15,802 nt of DNA, taken from Holophagaceae bacterium. Its GTDB lineage: Bacteria > Acidobacteriota > Holophagae > Holophagales > Holophagaceae. The stretch spans positions 1 to 15,802 of the forward strand of contig JANXYT010000502.1 of assembly GCA_025355915.1 (NCBI GenBank). The letters run 5' to 3'. The notes beneath the pieces were generated by a model. It saw nothing but the letters and a program-made list of their open reading frames with translations. It did no database searches and had not been told where the DNA came from. This document shows positions 13,042 to 15,802 of the stretch, piece by piece (position 1 is the first letter of the stretch; each line of letters opens with the position of its first letter). Position numbers and translations under genes: made by a program.

Positions 13042-14508
13042 TCACTGCCCAGCAGCTGCTGGGGTCGTGAGACCTTCGCCGGAAACCACCAGTTCCACCC
13101 GCCGGTTTTCCTGCCGGCCGGCGTTCGTGTCATTGGAGGCGATGGGGCTGGCTTTTCCGAACCCCTTGGAGGTGACGGAATCACCCTGGACGCCCTGGCT
13201 CACAAGATAGTCTTGGACGTTCTTGGCCCGGGCCTCGGAGAGGCGCTGATTGAGCTCATCGCTGCCGTTGCTGTCCGTGAATCCGTCGGCCTCGATCTTC
13301 AGCCCCTTATGGGTCGAGAGGATGCCGGCGATCTTGGAGAGCTTCTCGCGTGCGGCGGGCAGCAACGTCGCCTTTCCGTTCTGGAACAGCACCCCGGACA
13401 TGTTCACGATCAAGCCTCGGGCGGTGGCGCGGGTCTGAAGCACGGCATTGAGCTGTTCCATCAGCTTGGCTCGAAGCCCTTCATTCCGGGACTGCAGGCC
13501 TTCGTTCTGGGACCGGAGCCCCACATTCTCGGCTTCCGCCTGCCGCTTCTGATTGAGGGCGGATTCCTCCGCCGCGGCGGCGGCAGCGGCCTGCTTGTTC
13601 GCGTCATCCAGCTTGTCCTGGGCCATTTTCCGTTCCAGGGCCACCTGTTCCGCTTCCTGCTTCTGGACTGAGATCAACCGCGCGTCTTCGGCTCGCTGGA
13701 CGGCTTCCCTGGCATTGATAATCCGGGCTTTCTTCCCGCCGTCGGAAGCCTCGGATTGGTTGAGGTAATCCTGGGCCTTGCCTATGGCTTCCGGCGCATA
13801 GGCCGCTGCGCCCGCGGCGCGGGCGATGCGCACCGCATTGCGGGCCTGGTAGACGGCGAAGGGCGTCTTTTCATCCATCACCATCGGCTCAGAGGCCGTG
13901 AGGTTCAAGGTGTACTGGCCCCGCTTCAGCAGCTCGTATTTGGCGTCGATGAGCTCGACCTGGCCCATGGCGTCCTTGCTTACCGCATTTTCCAACACCA
14001 CCACATCGCTGGGCTGGCTCACGGCGAAATAGGGCTCCGCGGTCACCACGAGACCAAAGGTCTGGAGTTTTTCGGTGACCTTGACCTTGCCGTGGCCGTG
14101 CTCGAGGAGAACCTCCCCCAGGTTGGTCGCTCGGCCTTCCGTGGAGATTCCCCACAGCACATAGGTCAGAAACTCCCCGCCAAAGGTGGAGGCCGGGGGC
14201 AGGTTTTTGACCTTTGCGGCAATTTCGATCGCGCCGTTCTTGCTCTTCACGGTCGCCACACCCGAGGCATTCCGCACGAGTACTGTGCCCATGAGGTCGA
14301 TCTTCGTGGACGATTTCAGGTTGCGATAGTTGATGGCCTTCGCCGAACCCTGGACGACCGTCACCCGATAGAGGGGTACGGAAGCTGCCGGGGCCTGAGG
14401 CGAAGGGTCGGGACTCAGGCTGGTGAGCGGGATAGGGGCGGTGTACGGCGTGCCCGCCTGGGCAACCAGCAAGGCCGCGGTGAAGGGAAGGGATTTCCAG
14501 AGGTTCAT
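13042..14508 (-). CDS. OmpA-family periplasmic/outer-membrane protein with coiled coil
   Basis: 488 residues. A signal peptide (1 to about 18, MNLWKSLPFTAALLVAQA) and a Pro/Ser-rich linker come first. A beta-rich domain of unknown type (about 45-215) includes LMGTVLVRNASGVATVKSK and YVLWGISTEGRATNLGEV. A helical segment (218-255) is followed by a long coiled coil (about 265-355) with an Ala run and a repeated NEGL heptad. The C-terminal OmpA domain (370-476) has GFTDSNGSDELNQRLSEAR, with D412 and R427 spaced as the diaminopimelate-binding pair, and ends NRRVEL. It should tether the envelope to peptidoglycan. No beta-barrel is apparent. ATG 14508 is chosen because it begins the signal peptide and has AAGGA 6-7 bases upstream; a start at 14544 would place 12 extra residues before the signal. 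It lies 135 bases downstream of the YtxH-type gene, enough space for its own promoter. Confidence 0.9.
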   Translation of the reverse strand: MNLWKSLPFTAALLVAQAGTPYTAPIPLTSLSPDPSPQAPAASVPLYRVTVVQGSAKAINYRNLKSSTKIDLMGTVLVRNASGVATVKSKNGAIEIAAKVKNLPPASTFGGEFLTYVLWGISTEGRATNLGEVLLEHGHGKVKVTEKLQTFGLVVTAEPYFAVSQPSDVVVLENAVSKDAMGQVELIDAKYELLKRGQYTLNLTASEPMVMDEKTPFAVYQARNAVRIARAAGAAAYAPEAIGKAQDYLNQSEASDGGKKARIINAREAVQRAEDARLISVQKQEAEQVALERKMAQDKLDDANKQAAAAAAAEESALNQKRQAEAENVGLRSQNEGLQSRNEGLRAKLMEQLNAVLQTRATARGLIVNMSGVLFQNGKATLLPAAREKLSKIAGILSTHKGLKIEADGFTDSNGSDELNQRLSEARAKNVQDYLVSQGVQGDSVTSKGFGKASPIASNDTNAGRQENRRVELVVSGEGLTTPAAAGQ

Positions 14509-14643
14509 GGGTGTTCCTTTCGGTTGATGAGTAGGTGGACCCATTCCCTTGCTCCGCCGTGGGACGGGTGCGGGAATCGGCTTTACCCGAATGGGTGAAT
14601 GTGCTCGGCGCTTAGGTGTCGTGGAAGTGGCCCACCCCGGGCA
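14509..14643 (-). other. Intergenic spacer upstream of the OmpA-family gene
   Basis: 135 bases without a gene. Next to the YtxH stop, GTG(G)CCC and GGGCAC (14627-14644) can pair with one bulged base around an ACCCC loop. CCCATTC (14540-14546) and GAATGGG (14589-14595) form a wider inverted repeat. I could not identify a convincing sigma-70 promoter. Confidence 0.3.
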
Positions 14644-14919
14644 CTAGGTCCGCGGATCTTTCGCCGCAGATGACATGTTCCGCTTCACATCTTCGACCGC
14701 CAGGGCCGCGCTGTCCTTCAGGTCGTCCCAGGCGCCGCTGGCGTTGTCGGCCATATCCCTGGCCTTGGACTTCGCGCGGCTGGCGAGGTCTTTCAAATCC
14801 CCGCGAAGGTCGGGACCAGATTTCGGTGTGGTGAGGGCCACCACCACGGCCCCGACGGCCGCACCGGCGAGGAAGGTCAATAGCATGGTGCCTACGGATG
14901 AGGTCTCGTTTTCGCTCAT
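14644..14919 (-). CDS. YtxH-domain protein
   Basis: A 91-residue small membrane protein of the YtxH type. One transmembrane helix (about 11-30, rich in Gly/Ala) is followed by TTPKSGPDLRGDLKDLA (30-46), close to the family's 'APKSG-x-x-x-R' signature. A Lys/Asp/Ala-rich amphipathic helix reaches the C-terminus. YtxH proteins are general-stress proteins in Bacillus and their biochemical role is not established. The ATG at 14919 overlaps the stop of the DUF948-like gene (ATGA, 14916-14919), with AAGGA about 10 bases upstream. The two membrane proteins are probably made in equal amounts and may act together. Confidence 0.85.
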   Translation of the reverse strand: MSENETSSVGTMLLTFLAGAAVGAVVVALTTPKSGPDLRGDLKDLASRAKSKARDMADNASGAWDDLKDSAALAVEDVKRNMSSAAKDPRT

Positions 14920-15320
14920 GGCTGGGGTTCCTTTTCTGGTTTGTCAGGAGTGGACCTGCATTTGTAGAGGGCCAGCACGGTGCCGAGCCCTCCGACGATG
15001 CTCCCGAAATTCCGGGAAGCGTATTCGATGATGCTGTGAACGCGGGCGTGGACCTGCTTCAGCGAGCGCCCCACCTCTCCGGCCGATTCGGCCAACGTGG
15101 AAAACTCATTCAAAGACCCCTGGACAGAGTTCGCCAAACGATCCATCCGCAACCGGCCGGCGTGCACGTCTTCGGCGATCTGAGCCAGGTCCTTCTGCGA
15201 GGAGAGGAGGAAGGCATCCAGAGCCTTGGCCGTCCGGCGCAATTGATTCAAGAGAGGGATCAGACCGATGGCGATGGCCACCAGAACCAGAATGAGGGTG
15301 ACTTGGAGAGCGGTGGACAT
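14916..15320 (-). CDS. DUF948-like single-pass membrane protein
   Basis: 134 residues. The N-terminal transmembrane helix (about 5-24, LQVTLILVLVAIAIGLIPLL) is followed by a long heptad-like helical region (25-100; RTAKALDAFLLSSQKDLAQI, then SVQGSLNEFSTLAESAGEVG). A short glycine-rich hydrophobic segment (105-118) and a charged tail follow. The layout matches DUF948 proteins, which commonly sit beside YtxH genes as here. The molecular role is unknown. ATG 15320 has GGAG 5 bases upstream. It lies 20 bases after the Dps-like gene and overlaps the YtxH gene. Confidence 0.8.
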   Translation of the reverse strand: MSTALQVTLILVLVAIAIGLIPLLNQLRRTAKALDAFLLSSQKDLAQIAEDVHAGRLRMDRLANSVQGSLNEFSTLAESAGEVGRSLKQVHARVHSIIEYASRNFGSIVGGLGTVLALYKCRSTPDKPEKEPQP

Positions 15321-15340
15321 GGTGTCTCCGAGAGTGGGTT

Positions 15341-15799
15341 TCAGGCGACTTGAATGGAGGTGAGCATCCAGAGGGTCTTATCCATGTCCCGGCTGACCCC
15401 CTGGCAGAACGCTGCAGTGTCCAGATCCCCAAGGCTTTCAGCCATTCGGCCGGCCGCCCGGATCCGCCCGGAGTATTCCCCGCAGCGGTCCACCAGGTCA
15501 CCGAGGACGATCTTGTCGCCCCGTGCATCCGGCGGATTCCCTCCAGGCAGAGTCGAAGGATCGGCGGTGCGAAGGGCCTCCAGGGCCGGGCTGCCCAGGG
15601 TGACCGCCCCTTGGCTGAAGGCGTCCACATAGGTGGTCAGCTGGCCATGAAGATTCGCGAACAGCAGGCGGAGGCCGCAGGCGTTCCGGCCATCCACGGC
15701 CCAGTGGGCCCGTTCGACCTGGAAGGCCAGGTCGAGCGTGTCCGCCAGAGACTGATTGAGCAGGGCCACCAGCTTCTCGGTGATTTTGGCGTCGGGCAT
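15341..15799 (-). CDS. dps: Dps-family DNA-protection protein with degenerate ferroxidase site
   Basis: A 152-residue ferritin-like protein that aligns by eye without gaps to E. coli Dps over the central motif (AHW-x-V-x-G ... AVTLGS) and at the C-terminus (SRDMDKTLWML against SRDLDKFLWFI). Dps proteins form 12-mers that bind DNA and oxidise Fe(II) with peroxide. Counting from the conserved His, E. coli H51, H63, D67, D78 and E82 correspond here to H32, R44, A48, D59 and Q63. Three of five ferroxidase positions are therefore replaced. It should fold as Dps but may not oxidise iron normally. No Lys-rich N-terminal DNA-binding tail is present. The ATG is 3 bases from the window edge, so the ribosome site cannot be checked. 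It is first of a tight trio with the DUF948-like and YtxH genes. Confidence 0.82.
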   Translation of the reverse strand: MPDAKITEKLVALLNQSLADTLDLAFQVERAHWAVDGRNACGLRLLFANLHGQLTTYVDAFSQGAVTLGSPALEALRTADPSTLPGGNPPDARGDKIVLGDLVDRCGEYSGRIRAAGRMAESLGDLDTAAFCQGVSRDMDKTLWMLTSIQVA

Positions 15800-15802
15800 C
15801 AG

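Noticed and set aside
12975..13184. Longer version of the 35-residue small ORF, starting inside the OmpA-family gene
   Set aside because: The extra part overlaps the OmpA-family 3' end and reads as shadow sequence; the strong ribosome site belongs to ATG 12974.
12883..13671. Plus-strand open frame (262 codons) opposite the OmpA-family gene
   Set aside because: The minus strand encodes a clear OmpA domain and coiled coil; the plus-strand product has no coherent fold signal.
1..15802. CRISPR array, prophage, insertion sequence, tRNA or rRNA
   Set aside because: I found no regularly spaced repeats, transposase or integrase motifs, or tRNA/rRNA-like sequence anywhere in the window.

Overview
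The window is 15.8 kb of GC-rich bacterial chromosome. Every gene I can support lies on the minus strand, so transcription runs from the right edge to the left edge. Gaps are short, and three junctions are 4-base ATGA stop/start overlaps. I see no RNA gene, transposon, integrase or CRISPR array. Gene content (lipoprotein, OmpA-type peptidoglycan binder, secreted proteins) implies a Gram-negative envelope. An Acidobacteriota-like source is my guess from general style only; no marker gene is present to fix it.

Right block, in transcription order. A Dps-family protein lacking most ferroxidase ligands (15799-15341), a DUF948-like one-TM protein and a YtxH-type one-TM protein form a tight trio. 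An OmpA-family periplasmic protein with a long coiled coil follows (14508-13042). Next come a possible 35-residue small protein, an alpha/beta hydrolase, a possible small membrane ORF, an Nramp-like metal transporter with altered metal-site motifs and a zinc alcohol dehydrogenase. The block ends with a phospholipase D/cardiolipin-synthase-like lipoprotein broken by a one-base frameshift, a large P-type cation ATPase and a SAM methyltransferase coupled to it by ATGA. It reads as a stress, envelope and metal-homeostasis set: DNA protection, wall anchoring, lipid modification and ion transport.

Middle. A 334-bp gene-free stretch (4060-4393) holds a 46-bp AT-rich island (7 G/C in 46), the most obvious compositional break in the window. 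It probably contains the promoter and untranslated leader of the left block.

Left block. A secreted Gln/Arg/Pro/Glu-rich repeat protein with an aromatic C-terminal domain is followed by a PIG-L/LmbE-type deacetylase, a GT4 glycosyltransferase (ATGA overlap) and a GH100/debranching-like glycosidase (1-base gap). The first 62 codons of a CheB-type (probably CheB/CheR hybrid) protein run off the left edge. The deacetylase-glycosyltransferase-glycosidase trio is the best candidate for an uncharacterised pathway. It has two of the three activities used to make mycothiol or bacillithiol, but a glycosidase replaces the cysteine-adding enzyme, so its product is unknown.

Limits: functions come from motif recognition by eye, and start sites from ribosome-binding-site inspection. 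No database search or alignment was run.
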